Notes under the pieces: generated by a model | Told to the model about the DNA's origin: nothing | What the model saw: only the letters and a program-made list of their open reading frames with translations | Databases searched by the model: none | Translations under genes and position numbers: made by a program | Assembly: GCA_002282445.1 (NCBI GenBank) | Contig: NCJK01000001.1 | Span: 558,001-622,000 of the forward strand | Direction of reading: 5' to 3' | Origin: Burkholderiales bacterium 39-55-53 | GTDB lineage: Bacteria > Pseudomonadota > Gammaproteobacteria > Burkholderiales > Burkholderiaceae_C | DNA: 64,000 bases | Shown: piece by piece, positions 18,675 through 29,850 of the stretch | Layout of the letters: the number at the start of each line of letters is the position of its first letter | How positions within the stretch are numbered: the stretch's first letter is position 1

Positions 18675-19407
18675 CGAGTTCCAAACACAGTTGCCACCCA
18701 TCTCTGACATTTGGGTGTACCTCTCGGGCAGCCCACTGCTGGCTTTGGTGCTAACGCTGAGCGCATATTTGCTGGGCCTCACGCTGTACGAGCGCAGCCA
18801 GCGCAACCCGCTGGCCAACCCTGTTCTGATTGCGGTGGTGGTGGTCACGCTCAGCATCAGCGTGCTCGACATGCCGTATGCCAAGTATTTCGAAGGCGCG
18901 CAGTTTGTGCACTTCTTGCTGGGCACGGCCACGGTGTCGCTGGCCATTCCGATCTACAAAGGTTTTGCATCGCTCAAGGGCCGCATGAGCGTGTTGCTGC
19001 TGTCACTGGTGGCGGGCGGCATCACATCAGTGTTTACCGCCGTGGGCATGGCGCGTTGGTTGGGTGTGGACGAATCCTTGGTGCGCGGCTTGGTGGCCAA
19101 GTCGGTCACCGCGCCGATTGCGATGGGCATTGCCGAACGCGTGCAAGCCTCGCCCACGTTGACCGCCATTTTTGCGGTGAGCACCGGCATCTTGGGCGCA
19201 ATCCTAGGCCGCTACGTGCTGGATGCCCTGCGCGTCACACCATGGTGGCAACGCGGCTTTGCCCTAGGCGTGGCCGCACACGGCATAGGCACTTCACGCG
19301 CCTTCAGCGTGCACCCCGAAGCCGGGGCCTACGCCAGCTTAGGAATGGGCCTGCACGGCATTGTGGGTGCGGTGGTGATTCCTTATGCGGTGGCTTGGTG
19401 GTTTTAA
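18667..19407 (+). CDS. LrgB-family membrane protein
   Basis: A 246-residue protein with about six or more helices. The KSVTAPIAMGIAE segment and the AHGIGTSRAF motif are the conserved LrgB core. It forms a translationally coupled pair with the CidA/LrgA protein. A plastidial relative transports glycolate and glycerate, which would suit a pathway that ends in glyoxylate and glycerate; this is speculation from family knowledge. Confidence 0.88.
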   Translation: MSNEFQTQLPPISDIWVYLSGSPLLALVLTLSAYLLGLTLYERSQRNPLANPVLIAVVVVTLSISVLDMPYAKYFEGAQFVHFLLGTATVSLAIPIYKGFASLKGRMSVLLLSLVAGGITSVFTAVGMARWLGVDESLVRGLVAKSVTAPIAMGIAERVQASPTLTAIFAVSTGILGAILGRYVLDALRVTPWWQRGFALGVAAHGIGTSRAFSVHPEAGAYASLGMGLHGIVGAVVIPYAVAWWF

Positions 19408-19411
19408 CGCT

Positions 19412-20512
19412 TCACTTAACTAATGCCACCGACTTCACCTGCGCCCACGCAGGCATGCCCACCTGAAGCCCCAGCTCATGAACACCACGCGCTGTGATGC
19501 GAGCCAGCAGCACGGTGTCACCACAACGCAATCGCAGCAGGCTTTGTGATGGGTGCGCGTCAGGCGTGATGGCGTCCACCACGCAGGGCACGTGGTTTTG
19601 AATGCTGGTGTGTGTGGCTTCGTGCAGGGTCACGCTCACATCGCGGGCCAGCACGCGCAGGCGCACGGTTTGGCCAAGCTCTAAGCCACTGTCGCGCACC
19701 CACAGCGCACCACCGGCAAAGCCGACTTGAGCCAAATGCCATTGGGTGTCGATGGCCAGCACGATGCCCGTGAGCAACGCGCCCGCATCCTCGCCCACCA
19801 CCACCGGTAGCTTGGCTTGGGTCAGCACTTCGGCCACGGGGCCGTTGGCTTGCACGCGGCCTTCGTTCATCACCACCAGCGTGTCGGCCAAGCGGGCCAC
19901 TTCGTCAACCGCGTGGGTGACGTACAGCATGGGGATGTTCAAGTCATCGCGCAGCTTTTCTAGCCACGGCAGAACTTCTTGTCGGCGTGTGTGGTCGAGT
20001 GCGGCCAAGGGTTCGTCTAGCAACAGCAAACGTGGCTGCGTGACCAAGGCGCGGGCAATGGCCACGCGTTGACGTTCGCCCCCCGACAGCTCGTGGCTGC
20101 GGCGTTTGAGCAAGTGGCCAATGCCCAGCAGCTCAATGGTTTGTTGCACCACGACTTGGCTCATCGCGTTGCGGCTCTGTTTTTCAGCGCGCTGGTGGCC
20201 ATAGGCCAAGTTGCCCGCCACATCCAAGTGGTCAAACAACGACGCTTCTTGAAACACATAGCCCAAGGCACGTTGGTGGGTGGGCAGGCGCACGCCTTTT
20301 CCGCCATGAAGACCGTCGTCTTGCCAAACTTCGTGGCCCATTTGCACCACGCCACGCGCCAAGGGTTCTAGCCCAGCGACGCAACGCAGCAACGTGGTTT
20401 TGCCACAGCCCGATGGGCCAAAGATAACGGTGATGCCGTGCGCAGGCAGCTGCACATCGACCGACACATCAAAGTCGGCACGCGCAATGTCTATCTTTAA
20501 GTGGATGTTCAT
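19412..20512 (-). CDS. modC: Molybdate ABC transporter ATPase ModC
   Basis: A 366-residue ATPase. Walker A is [11 protein letters not shown] (about 33-43), the signature is [15 protein letters not shown], Walker B is [11 protein letters not shown], and the last about 70 residues form a TOBE (molybdate-binding) domain. It is last of a three-gene modABC operon and overlaps modB by 4 bases. It supplies energy for molybdate uptake, needed for the molybdenum cofactor of the xanthine dehydrogenase encoded 5 kb away. Confidence 0.93.
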   Translation of the reverse strand: MNIHLKIDIARADFDVSVDVQLPAHGITVIFGPSGCGKTTLLRCVAGLEPLARGVVQMGHEVWQDDGLHGGKGVRLPTHQRALGYVFQEASLFDHLDVAGNLAYGHQRAEKQSRNAMSQVVVQQTIELLGIGHLLKRRSHELSGGERQRVAIARALVTQPRLLLLDEPLAALDHTRRQEVLPWLEKLRDDLNIPMLYVTHAVDEVARLADTLVVMNEGRVQANGPVAEVLTQAKLPVVVGEDAGALLTGIVLAIDTQWHLAQVGFAGGALWVRDSGLELGQTVRLRVLARDVSVTLHEATHTSIQNHVPCVVDAITPDAHPSQSLLRLRCGDTVLLARITARGVHELGLQVGMPAWAQVKSVALVK

Positions 20513-21207
20513 GCGCCCACCTTTTTGCGTTGATCAGCGCGGCGGTTAAACCACGACAGCCCCAACAACACCACAAACGAAAACACCAACATCACACCGG
20601 CCAAACCATGCGCCTGTGAATATTCCATCGCTTCCACGTGGCCATAAATTTGGGTGGACACCACGCGCGTTTTGTCGGGGATGTTGCCGCCAATCATCAG
20701 CACCACACCAAACTCGCCCACGGTGTGCGCAAAGCTCAGCATGGCGGCCATCACAAAACCGGGCTTGGCCAAAGGCACGGCCACGGTGAAAAACGCATCC
20801 CACTTGCTAGCTCGCAAAGTGGCGGCCACTTCCATGGGGCGCGAGCCCATGGCCTCAAACGCGTTGACCAGCGGCTGCACGGCAAACGGCAACGAATACA
20901 CGATCGATCCCAACACCAAGCCCCAAAAGCTAAAGGCCAACGTGCCCCAGCCCGCCCATTGCGTGAACTGGCCGATCGGGCCATTGGGGCCAAGCGCCAC
21001 CAACAAATAAAAACCCAATACCGTGGGCGGCAACACCAAAGGCAGCGCGACAAGCGAGGCCACCGGCGCACGCCAAGCCGACCGCGTGTGCGCTAGCCAC
21101 CACGCCACTGGCGTGGCCAGCAACAGCAGCAACACCGTGGTGACGCTGGCGAGTTGCAGCGTCAACGCAATGGCTTGGAAATCTTCGGCGCTTAAATTCA
21201 TGCCCAC
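20509..21207 (-). CDS. modB: Molybdate ABC transporter permease ModB
   Basis: A 232-residue inner-membrane permease with five to six helices. The EAA loop reads [20 protein letters not shown], and the substrate-family features ([14 protein letters not shown]) match ModB. The third codon is also ATG, so the true start may be two codons later. It lies 3 bases after the modA stop and overlaps modC by 4 bases. Confidence 0.92.
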   Translation of the reverse strand: MGMNLSAEDFQAIALTLQLASVTTVLLLLLATPVAWWLAHTRSAWRAPVASLVALPLVLPPTVLGFYLLVALGPNGPIGQFTQWAGWGTLAFSFWGLVLGSIVYSLPFAVQPLVNAFEAMGSRPMEVAATLRASKWDAFFTVAVPLAKPGFVMAAMLSFAHTVGEFGVVLMIGGNIPDKTRVVSTQIYGHVEAMEYSQAHGLAGVMLVFSFVVLLGLSWFNRRADQRKKVGA

Positions 21208-21210
21208 ACT

Positions 21211-22789
<1,579 letters not shown>

Positions 22790-22799
22790 TAAGCCTGCG

Positions 22800-24011
22800 T
22801 TAGTTCAGCGCAGCGCCCCCTTCGTACCAACGCTTGATGACCAAACGCTCAGCCTCGGTGATGCCGGTGGAGTTGTTCATCGGCATTTGGCGTGTGACCA
22901 CCGCTTGTTGGTAGATGCCCAAGGCGTGTTGCTTGACGCCCTCGGCCGTGTCAAAGCGCACGTTCTTCATTTGCACTTGCTCGCCGTGACAGGCATGGCA
23001 GCGCTGCGCAAACACGGCGTTGACTTCGGCAAAGCTCACGGGCGCGGTGCTGACTTGGGTAGCTGCTGTAGGCGCAGGACGCATCCACACAATGACGCTC
23101 AGCAACAGCACCACGCCAGCAATGGCAAACGGCAGTGGGTTTTTGGCGCGGCCCAAGTGGTAGCCGTGGCGTTGCACAAAGAACTGGCGAATCAAAGCAC
23201 CCACCAACATCATCATCACCAAGATGACCCAGTTGTTTTCATAGGTGTAGAGGAAACTGTAGTGGTTACTCAGCATCGCAAAGATGACGGGCAGCGTGAA
23301 GTAGGTGTTATGCACGCTGCGCTGCTTGCCGCGCTTGCCGTGCGTGGCCAACTCTTTGGGGTCCATCGCCACGCCAGATGTCATGGCAGCCACCACTTTG
23401 CGTTGGCCTGGGATGATCCAGAAGAACACGTTGGCGCTCATGGCGGTGGCAATCATCGCGCCCACCAACAAGAAGGCTGCGCGGCCTGCAAACAACTGGC
23501 AAGACAACCAAGACGCAAACGCCACCACCACAATCATGGTGAGGGCCACAATGCGCTCGCCGTTTTCACGGAAGCCAAACACGCGGCACACCGCGTCGTA
23601 GATGAACCAAAACGCAACCAAGAAGCTCAGCGCCGCCGTGATGGCCGCCGCAGGTGACCAGTCCATGAGCGACTTGTCAATCAAGAACGTGCCCGCGTTC
23701 CACAGGTACAGCACGGTGAACAAGCCAAAGCCTGTGAGCCATGTGGAGTAGCTTTCCCAATAGAACCAGTGCAGCTTGGTGTGAATCTTCTTCGGGGCCA
23801 CCATGTACTTTTGCGGGTTGTAAAAACCGCCACCGTGGACAGCCCACATCGCACCGTCCACACCTTTTTCTAACAGGTCGGGTGAGTTGGGTTTGATGAG
23901 GTTGTTGTCTAAGAAGACAAAGTAAAACGAGGAGCCAATCCAAGCGATGGCGGTGATGACGTGCACCCAACGCAACAGCAGGTTGGCCCAGTCTAAGAAA
24001 TATGCGTCCAT
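22800..24011 (-). CDS. puuD: Urate hydroxylase PuuD (membrane, with cytochrome c domain)
   Basis: A 403-residue inner-membrane protein that oxidises urate to 5-hydroxyisourate. The first about 310 residues carry eight or so helices of the DUF989 urate oxidase N-domain (RWVHVITAIAWIGSSFYF). The C-terminal part is a cytochrome c domain with the haem-binding motif CHACH at 338-342 and a possible Met axial ligand near 378. Electrons therefore pass to the respiratory chain, without hydrogen peroxide. It is divergent from the ppk2 gene; a TGTATACA operator candidate lies between them. Confidence 0.95.
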   Translation of the reverse strand: MDAYFLDWANLLLRWVHVITAIAWIGSSFYFVFLDNNLIKPNSPDLLEKGVDGAMWAVHGGGFYNPQKYMVAPKKIHTKLHWFYWESYSTWLTGFGLFTVLYLWNAGTFLIDKSLMDWSPAAAITAALSFLVAFWFIYDAVCRVFGFRENGERIVALTMIVVVAFASWLSCQLFAGRAAFLLVGAMIATAMSANVFFWIIPGQRKVVAAMTSGVAMDPKELATHGKRGKQRSVHNTYFTLPVIFAMLSNHYSFLYTYENNWVILVMMMLVGALIRQFFVQRHGYHLGRAKNPLPFAIAGVVLLLSVIVWMRPAPTAATQVSTAPVSFAEVNAVFAQRCHACHGEQVQMKNVRFDTAEGVKQHALGIYQQAVVTRQMPMNNSTGITEAERLVIKRWYEGGAALN

Positions 24012-24132
24012 GTCGAGACCTCAGTCACTTGATACAAAGTTGCCATTCACCACTGCGGGCGCTGTGAAAGGCATGAGGGTCGCGAACAAGGGCTGATGAC
24101 TGCCCTGCTCCGCTGCGACAGGTGATGCAAAG

Positions 24133-24140
24133 TGTATACA
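24133..24140. promoter_or_regulatory. TGTATACA operator candidate, puuD/ppk2 intergenic region
   Basis: The palindrome TGTATACA lies 121 bases upstream of puuD and 34 bases before the ppk2 start. It matches the motif seen before hiuH/gntR, the NCS2 permease, the NMT1-type ABC genes and xdhA (as GGTATACA). FadR-subfamily GntR proteins are known to use GTA/TAC-core palindromes. Confidence 0.6.
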
Positions 24141-24174
24141 AGATTTGTCGCTAAAGCTAGCCTAGTGTCACAGG

Positions 24175-25044
24175 ATGAACCTTAGCCTAAGCGATCCACA
24201 AAAGCAAAGTGCATACACTCAACTGATGGAACACAAAGACTTCTCCCCCTGGCGTGTCAAACCCAACGGCAAGCTCAAACTGCACGACATTGACACCACA
24301 CCTAAGTCCAAAGACTTGCCATCTGACGAGGCGTGGCAAGCCGATTTGACAAAACTCGGTGAGAAGCTCAACAAGCTGCAAAGCACGCTGCACGCAGGCA
24401 AAAGCAAAGGCCTGCTGGTGGTTTTTCAAGGCATGGACACCGCTGGCAAAGACGGTGTGATTCGCAGCGTGTTCGGCCACATCAGCCCATTGGGCGTGCG
24501 TGCAGAAGCATTTGGCGCACCCACCGAATTAGAAAAAAGCCATGACTTTTTGTGGCGCATCCACCAAAAAACACCCGCACTGGGCGAGATGGTCATCTTC
24601 AACCGCAGCCATTACGAGGATGTGCTGGTGACCCGCGTGCGTGGCTGGGTCAACAAATCCACCTGTGAGAAACGCTTTGAGGACATTCAACACTTCGAGT
24701 CCGTGTTGCACGATGCAGGCATCACTGTGCTCAAGTGCTATTTGCACATCTCAAAGGCTGAACAAAAGAAACGCTTGCAAGCGCGATTGGATAACCCCCT
24801 CAAACACTGGAAACTTCAACCCTCAGATTTCGAAGACCGCCAACTGTGGCCCAAGTTTGCCGAGGCGTATGAAGATGCGCTGTCAGCCACCAGCACAGCA
24901 GAAGCGCCTTGGTATGTGGTGCCTGCCGACTCCAAGCCTTATCGCGATTTGTTTGTGGCTGGGTTGCTGGTGCAAACCTTAGAAAACATGAAGCTGGAAA
25001 TGCCCAAGCCGAAGTTTGATCTCTCGCAAGTCAGCTTGGACTGA
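24175..25044 (+). CDS. Polyphosphate kinase 2 family protein
   Basis: A 289-residue cytosolic kinase transferring phosphate between polyphosphate and nucleotides. Walker A GMDTAGKDG is at 86-94, the lid segment follows FGHISPLGVRAEAFGAP, and Walker B lies in EMVIFNRSHYEDVL. The single-domain size suits the class I/III enzymes acting on ADP or AMP; the class cannot be told with certainty. It is divergent from puuD. Confidence 0.9.
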   Translation: MNLSLSDPQKQSAYTQLMEHKDFSPWRVKPNGKLKLHDIDTTPKSKDLPSDEAWQADLTKLGEKLNKLQSTLHAGKSKGLLVVFQGMDTAGKDGVIRSVFGHISPLGVRAEAFGAPTELEKSHDFLWRIHQKTPALGEMVIFNRSHYEDVLVTRVRGWVNKSTCEKRFEDIQHFESVLHDAGITVLKCYLHISKAEQKKRLQARLDNPLKHWKLQPSDFEDRQLWPKFAEAYEDALSATSTAEAPWYVVPADSKPYRDLFVAGLLVQTLENMKLEMPKPKFDLSQVSLD

Positions 25045-25070
25045 GCCTGCAACACCGAAGGGCAGGCTTT
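25044..25070. terminator. Weak hairpin between ppk2 and xdhC
   Basis: AGCCTGC (25044-25050) pairs with GCAGGCT (25062-25068) between the convergent ends of ppk2 and xdhC; only a short T-run follows. It may terminate the ppk2 transcript, but the poly-T is poor. Confidence 0.4.
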
Positions 25071-25077
25071 GTGGGGC

Positions 25078-25917
25078 TTAAGCCTCAAGTTGCAACAACT
25101 GCGCTGCCACCGACACCGCAATCACTTCGGGCTCTTTGCCTGTGATGCCGCTCACACCAATCGGGCAAGTGATGAACGCCAATTCTTCGGCTGTAAAGCC
25201 TTTGGCTTCGAGGCGGTGCTGAAACGTGGCCCATTTGGTGTTGCTGCCAATGAGGCCGACAAATTTCAAATCGCCGTGCAAGCGTTGGCGCTTTAAGCAA
25301 GCGGCCACCACATCCAAATCTTCCGCATGACTAAAGCTCATGACCAACACGCTTGCGCCGCTGGGCAAATCAGCCACGGCGGCATGCACGGGGTCGGAGT
25401 GTTCGCACACCACGTTGGGCGGTAGGTGTGCGGGGAAGATTTCGTCGCGGCTGTCAATCCACTGCACGTTGTAGGGCAAGGTGCTGAGCACATTCACCAA
25501 AGCACGGCCCACATGGCCACCGCCAAAGAGTGCGAGGGGCTGGCCGTTGGCCAAGAGTCGTTGTTTGAGTGCGGGTGCGTCAGCGGCACTGATGCGCTCG
25601 AACTTCAAATGCACCACGCCGCCGCAGCATTGGCCCAAGGCGGGGCCTAGGGCGTAGCGCGTGGTGAGCGCGTTGTCTTCATGGGTCGCAGTGCTTGCGG
25701 CGTTTTCGGAAACGGGACGTGCCATCAAAGCACGGGCTTCTGTGATCGCCTGAAACTCCAAGTGCCCGCCACCGATGGTGTTGACCAAGGTCTGCGGGAA
25801 CACCGCCATCCAAGCGCCCACTTCGCGTGGACCCGAGCCCTGCACGCTGTCGACCGACACCAACACGCCGTCGGCATGTTGGAGTTGGTTCAAAAGCTCA
25901 GCGGTGTGGCGTGGCAC
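25078..25917 (-). CDS. xdhC: Xanthine dehydrogenase accessory protein XdhC
   Basis: A 279-residue protein. It inserts sulphurated molybdenum cofactor into XdhB. The XdhC_CoxI N-domain with GSGPREVGAWMAV (about 26-38) is followed by a Rossmann-type C-domain containing LFGGGHVGRALVNVL and HAEDLDVV. It is last in the xdhABC operon, seven bases after the xdhB stop. Confidence 0.93.
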   Translation of the reverse strand: MPRHTAELLNQLQHADGVLVSVDSVQGSGPREVGAWMAVFPQTLVNTIGGGHLEFQAITEARALMARPVSENAASTATHEDNALTTRYALGPALGQCCGGVVHLKFERISAADAPALKQRLLANGQPLALFGGGHVGRALVNVLSTLPYNVQWIDSRDEIFPAHLPPNVVCEHSDPVHAAVADLPSGASVLVMSFSHAEDLDVVAACLKRQRLHGDLKFVGLIGSNTKWATFQHRLEAKGFTAEELAFITCPIGVSGITGKEPEVIAVSVAAQLLQLEA

Positions 25918-25924
25918 GAAAGGT

Positions 25925-28285
25925 TTAAGCCGCGGCCTTGGCCTTGACGGCTTCGCACGCCATCAAGATGCGCTCAGGCGTGGCGGGTGCGTCCATGTGC
26001 ACCACGGCTTTGTGGTCGGCGCTGGCGGCCACCGCATCGCGCAAGGCGAAGAAGGCAGACAGGCCCAACATCAAAGGTGGTTCGCCCGTGGCCTTGCTAT
26101 TGAAAGGCGTAGGCTTCAAGTTGGCATTGTCAAACAAGGACACCTTGAAGTGTTCAGGGATGTCGCCCGCCACTGGGATTTTGTAGGTGCTTGGGCCGTG
26201 TGTGAGCAGCTTGCCCTTCTTGTCCCAAATGCACTCTTCCATGGTGAGCCAACCCATGCCTTGCACATAAGCGCCTTCGATCTGGCCTTTGTCCAATGCG
26301 GGGTTGATGCTGCGGCCCACGTCGTGCACGATGTCCACAGCCTTGAGCCACCACTCGCCGGTGCGGGTGTCGATTTCCACTTCGCTCACGGCAGCGCCGT
26401 AGCAGTAGTAATAGAAGGCGCGGCCGTTCAGGGTGGTGAAGTCGTATTTGATTTCGGGCGTCATGTAGAAGCCAGTGACGCTCAAGCCCACGCGATCGAG
26501 CCACGCTTGCTTGGTCACGTCAGCCCACTTCACAGCCTTGCCGCCGCCGTGGACTTCGTTGTTGGCAAAGGTCACATCACCTTCAGCACAGCCCAACATG
26601 CGGGCCGCCACTGGCTTCAAGCGCTCACGCATTTGCATGGTCGCGTTCATGATGGCTGCGCCGTTGATGTCTGCACCGCTTGAAGCGGAAGTGGCAGAGG
26701 CGTTCGGCACTTTTTGTGAGTCGGTGGCGGTGATGCGCACATGGTCCACGCTGATGCCCAAACCATCGGCACACACCTGTGCCATCTTGGTGTTCAGGCC
26801 CTGGCCCATTTCTGTGCCGCCGTGGTTACAGCTCACCGAGCCGTCCATGTAAACCACCAGCAGCGCGCCACCTTGGTTGAGGTGAGTAGCGGTAAAGCTG
26901 ATGCCGAACTTCAAAGGCACAAGCGCCAAACCACGCTTGCGTGTTTTGCTCTTGGCGTTAAAGGCTTGCACCGCAGCGCGACGCTCGGCGTATTTGGATT
27001 CGTCTTCGACCTGCGCGATCACCTTGTCACCCACCCAGTCTTCGATGAGCTGGTTGTATTGGGTGGTCATGGTGTCGGGCGTGCCGCTGATGGCGGGGTC
27101 TTTGTAGAGGTTGAGCTTGCGCACTTCCAATGGGTCTTTGCCCAAAGTCATTGCAATCTCGTCCATCACTGTTTCGATACCGAACATGCCTTGTGGGCCG
27201 CCAAAACCACGGAAAGCAGTGGCGCTTTGTGTGTTGGTTTTGCAGCGGTGGCTGACCAGTTTGAGCGCGGGCAGATGGTAGGTGTTGTCGATGTGCAAGC
27301 AAGCGCGGTCGTTCACAGGGCCTGAGTAATCGGTGCTGTAACCGCAGCGAGACATCAGCGTGATGTCAGCGCCCAAGACGCGGCCGTTGTCGTCAAAGCC
27401 CACTTCGTAGTCGATGCGGAAATCGTGACGCTTGCCGGTGATGGTCATGTCGTCGTCGCGGTTGATGCGCAGTTTGACGGGCTTGTTCAGTTTGAACGCG
27501 GCCAAGGCAGCGCTTTGGCTGAAGATGCTGGCATTGCCTTCTTTGCCACCAAAGCCGCCACCCATGCGGCGGCAAATCACTTCGACGTCGTTGGTGTGCA
27601 GGTTCAATGCATGTGCGGCTTCGCGTTGGTTGCCGTCTGGATGTTGGGTCGACACGTACAGCGTGAGCTGGCCGTCTTCCTTAGGCACCGCGTAAGTGAT
27701 TTGGCATTCCAGATAAAACTGTTCTTGCTGGCCAGTGTTGGTGCTGCCTTTGATCTTGTGAGGGGCGCTGGCAATAGCCGCGGCGGCGTCGCCGCGCGTG
27801 ATGCCCTTGGGCGGCATGATGAAGCTGTTAGCTGCCATCGCCTCTTCTACCGTCAAGATGGGCTTGAGTTCTTTGACCAACACCTTGGCTTTTTTAGCGG
27901 CTTCGCGTGCGTAGAGCATGTCGCGCGCCACGACCACGGCCACGGCTTGGCCGACGAACTCGACCTTGCCAGCGGCGAGGAACGGGTCATCGTGCACGAT
28001 AGGGCCGCAGTTGTTTTCGCCCGGAATGTCTTTGGCGGTGTAGACGGCGACGACGCCGTGCTCTTTGAGGATGGCTTCGCGGTCAATGCCGTCGCCAATC
28101 AATTCACCATGCGCCACGGGCGACAAGATGAGCGCGGCGTACAAAGTGCCTGCGTGCTCAGGGATGTCGTCGATGTAAGTGGCAGAGCCGGTCACGTGCA
28201 AGTGGGCAGACTCGTGGACCACGTCTGTGCCTTGCTGAACGCCAGACACAGGCAGCAAGTTTTTGAGTGCGGTAGGAGCGTTCAT
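25925..28285 (-). CDS. xdhB: Xanthine dehydrogenase, molybdopterin-binding subunit XdhB
   Basis: A 786-residue subunit of the cytosolic enzyme that oxidises hypoxanthine to xanthine to urate. The Ald_Xan_dh_C a/b-hammerhead domain covers about 25-135; the molybdopterin domains follow, with RRMGGGFGGKE, TATAFRGFGGPQGMF and the active-site GEPPLML (the conserved glutamate). Length matches the family. It starts one base after the xdhA stop and lies in the middle of xdhABC. Confidence 0.95.
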   Translation of the reverse strand: MNAPTALKNLLPVSGVQQGTDVVHESAHLHVTGSATYIDDIPEHAGTLYAALILSPVAHGELIGDGIDREAILKEHGVVAVYTAKDIPGENNCGPIVHDDPFLAAGKVEFVGQAVAVVVARDMLYAREAAKKAKVLVKELKPILTVEEAMAANSFIMPPKGITRGDAAAAIASAPHKIKGSTNTGQQEQFYLECQITYAVPKEDGQLTLYVSTQHPDGNQREAAHALNLHTNDVEVICRRMGGGFGGKEGNASIFSQSAALAAFKLNKPVKLRINRDDDMTITGKRHDFRIDYEVGFDDNGRVLGADITLMSRCGYSTDYSGPVNDRACLHIDNTYHLPALKLVSHRCKTNTQSATAFRGFGGPQGMFGIETVMDEIAMTLGKDPLEVRKLNLYKDPAISGTPDTMTTQYNQLIEDWVGDKVIAQVEDESKYAERRAAVQAFNAKSKTRKRGLALVPLKFGISFTATHLNQGGALLVVYMDGSVSCNHGGTEMGQGLNTKMAQVCADGLGISVDHVRITATDSQKVPNASATSASSGADINGAAIMNATMQMRERLKPVAARMLGCAEGDVTFANNEVHGGGKAVKWADVTKQAWLDRVGLSVTGFYMTPEIKYDFTTLNGRAFYYYCYGAAVSEVEIDTRTGEWWLKAVDIVHDVGRSINPALDKGQIEGAYVQGMGWLTMEECIWDKKGKLLTHGPSTYKIPVAGDIPEHFKVSLFDNANLKPTPFNSKATGEPPLMLGLSAFFALRDAVAASADHKAVVHMDAPATPERILMACEAVKAKAAA

Positions 28286-29758
28286 TCAAGCCACCTCTTT
28301 CTGTTCTTCTATGAATTCCAAGGCCAAGTTGCGAGCCACCAATGCGCGGTACGCCCATGTGGCACGCAAGCCGTCGCGCGCGGTGAAGCTAGAGGCAATC
28401 ACTGCATCCAAATCAGCGGCTGTCACGTCGGCTGGCGATTTGCCTTCAAGCACAGCTTCAAGTTTTGGCGCACGTGCTGGGAATGGGCTCAGGCCGTTGT
28501 AGGCCAGTTTGACGCCAAATAGCTTGCCGCCTTTGAGCGTGTAGCTGATGGCCGCGCAAGTGGCAGAAATGTCTTGCTCAAAACGTTTGCTCACCTTGTG
28601 GGCGCGGAACACTTGGCCCGCCACTGGCTTGGGCAGCTCGACCGCTTCGATGAACTCACCGGCTTCGAGCACGCTCTTCTTCATGCCGGTGTAGAAGTTT
28701 TCCAGCAGTACGTTGCGCGTCTTCTCGCCACGGCGCAACACCAAGTTAGCACCCAGCGCCAGCAAGCAAGGCATGGAGTCACCGATGGGTGAACCGTTGG
28801 CAATGTTGCCTGCCAAGGTGGCAGTAGAACGGATGGGGGGCGAACCAAAGCGGCGCAGCACTTCGGCAAAGTCGGGGTAAGCCTTGGCGACCAGCTCTTC
28901 CACTTTGGTCAGCGACACCGCTGCACCAATGCGCCAAACCTTGTCGGTCTCGGCCACTTGTCGCAGCTCTTTGACGTTGCCCAAGTACATGATGTGGTCG
29001 GGGCGCGCGAACTGCTTGTTCACTTGCAAACCGATTTCGGTGCTTCCTGCCAGCAAGGTGGTGGTGGGGTGCTTGACCAAATAGTCAGCCACTTCCGCCA
29101 AGGTGGCGGGTGACACAAACTCGTTGCCCTTGCGGGTGCGCACCACAGGCTGCACGATGATTTCGCCGTCGAGGCTCATGGTCGGTGTGCTGGCACGCTT
29201 GATTTCTTTGAGCAGTGGCAAGTCAGCGCTGTCGTCGACTTTCAAAGCCGATTTCTTCTCGCAGGCCTTGGCGGTCGCGTCGATGATGGGCGCGTAGCCT
29301 GTGCAACGGCACAAGTTGCCGCTCAGGGCGTCGGTGATTTCTTGGCGAACGGGCGAGGTGTTGGTTTGCACCAAGTTGACCAAGCTCATCACGATGCCGG
29401 GTGTGCAAAAGCCGCACTGCGAGCCGTGGCACTTGACCATTTCGTCTTGCACGGGGTGCAACGTGCCATCGGCCTTCTTCAAGCTCTCCACCGTCTTGAT
29501 GGATTTGCCATCGAGCGAGGGCAGCAACTGGATACACGCGTTGGTGGCCACATAGTCCACGCCTGTGCCAGCGGCATTGAGTTCACCCACCATCACCACG
29601 CAAGCACCACAGTCGCCCTCGGCGCAACCTTCTTTGGTGCCGGTGCGGTGGAGATGCTCACGCAGGTAATCGAGAACGGTGGTGGTGCGACGGGCACCTT
29701 GGGCTTCGACAATTCGGCCGTCGAGCACAAAACGCACGGTGTTGGTGACTTGGGTCAT
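28286..29758 (-). CDS. xdhA: Xanthine dehydrogenase, iron-sulphur/FAD subunit XdhA
   Basis: A 490-residue subunit. Two [2Fe-2S] clusters are bound by CAEGDCGAC (about 47-55) with a fourth cysteine after it, and by CGFC plus CRCTGY. From about residue 190 to 360 the FAD-binding domain has LLAGSTEIGLQVNK and IANGSPIGDSMP, and the CO_deh_flav_C domain ends the chain. The start MTQVTNTVRF is used; an upstream in-frame Met would put the start inside the promoter. The first gene of xdhABC; a palindromic site lies about 80 bases upstream. Confidence 0.95.
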   Translation of the reverse strand: MTQVTNTVRFVLDGRIVEAQGARRTTTVLDYLREHLHRTGTKEGCAEGDCGACVVMVGELNAAGTGVDYVATNACIQLLPSLDGKSIKTVESLKKADGTLHPVQDEMVKCHGSQCGFCTPGIVMSLVNLVQTNTSPVRQEITDALSGNLCRCTGYAPIIDATAKACEKKSALKVDDSADLPLLKEIKRASTPTMSLDGEIIVQPVVRTRKGNEFVSPATLAEVADYLVKHPTTTLLAGSTEIGLQVNKQFARPDHIMYLGNVKELRQVAETDKVWRIGAAVSLTKVEELVAKAYPDFAEVLRRFGSPPIRSTATLAGNIANGSPIGDSMPCLLALGANLVLRRGEKTRNVLLENFYTGMKKSVLEAGEFIEAVELPKPVAGQVFRAHKVSKRFEQDISATCAAISYTLKGGKLFGVKLAYNGLSPFPARAPKLEAVLEGKSPADVTAADLDAVIASSFTARDGLRATWAYRALVARNLALEFIEEQKEVA

Positions 29759-29822
29759 GGTGTGGGGTGTGGAAATCTGGAGGAAGAACCCAGATTTTAG
29801 TGACAAGCACCCCAAATCCATA

Positions 29823-29846
29823 GCGGATATACCGCTTGGTATACAA
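29823..29846. promoter_or_regulatory. Regulatory palindromes upstream of xdhA
   Basis: Two adjacent sites: GCGGATATACCGC (29823-29835), and TTGGTATACAA (29836-29846) which carries the GTATAC core found upstream of other purine genes. They sit 65-90 bases from the xdhA start and just after the end of the preceding disulfide-oxidoreductase-like gene. Confidence 0.55.
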
Positions 29847-29850
29847 ATAT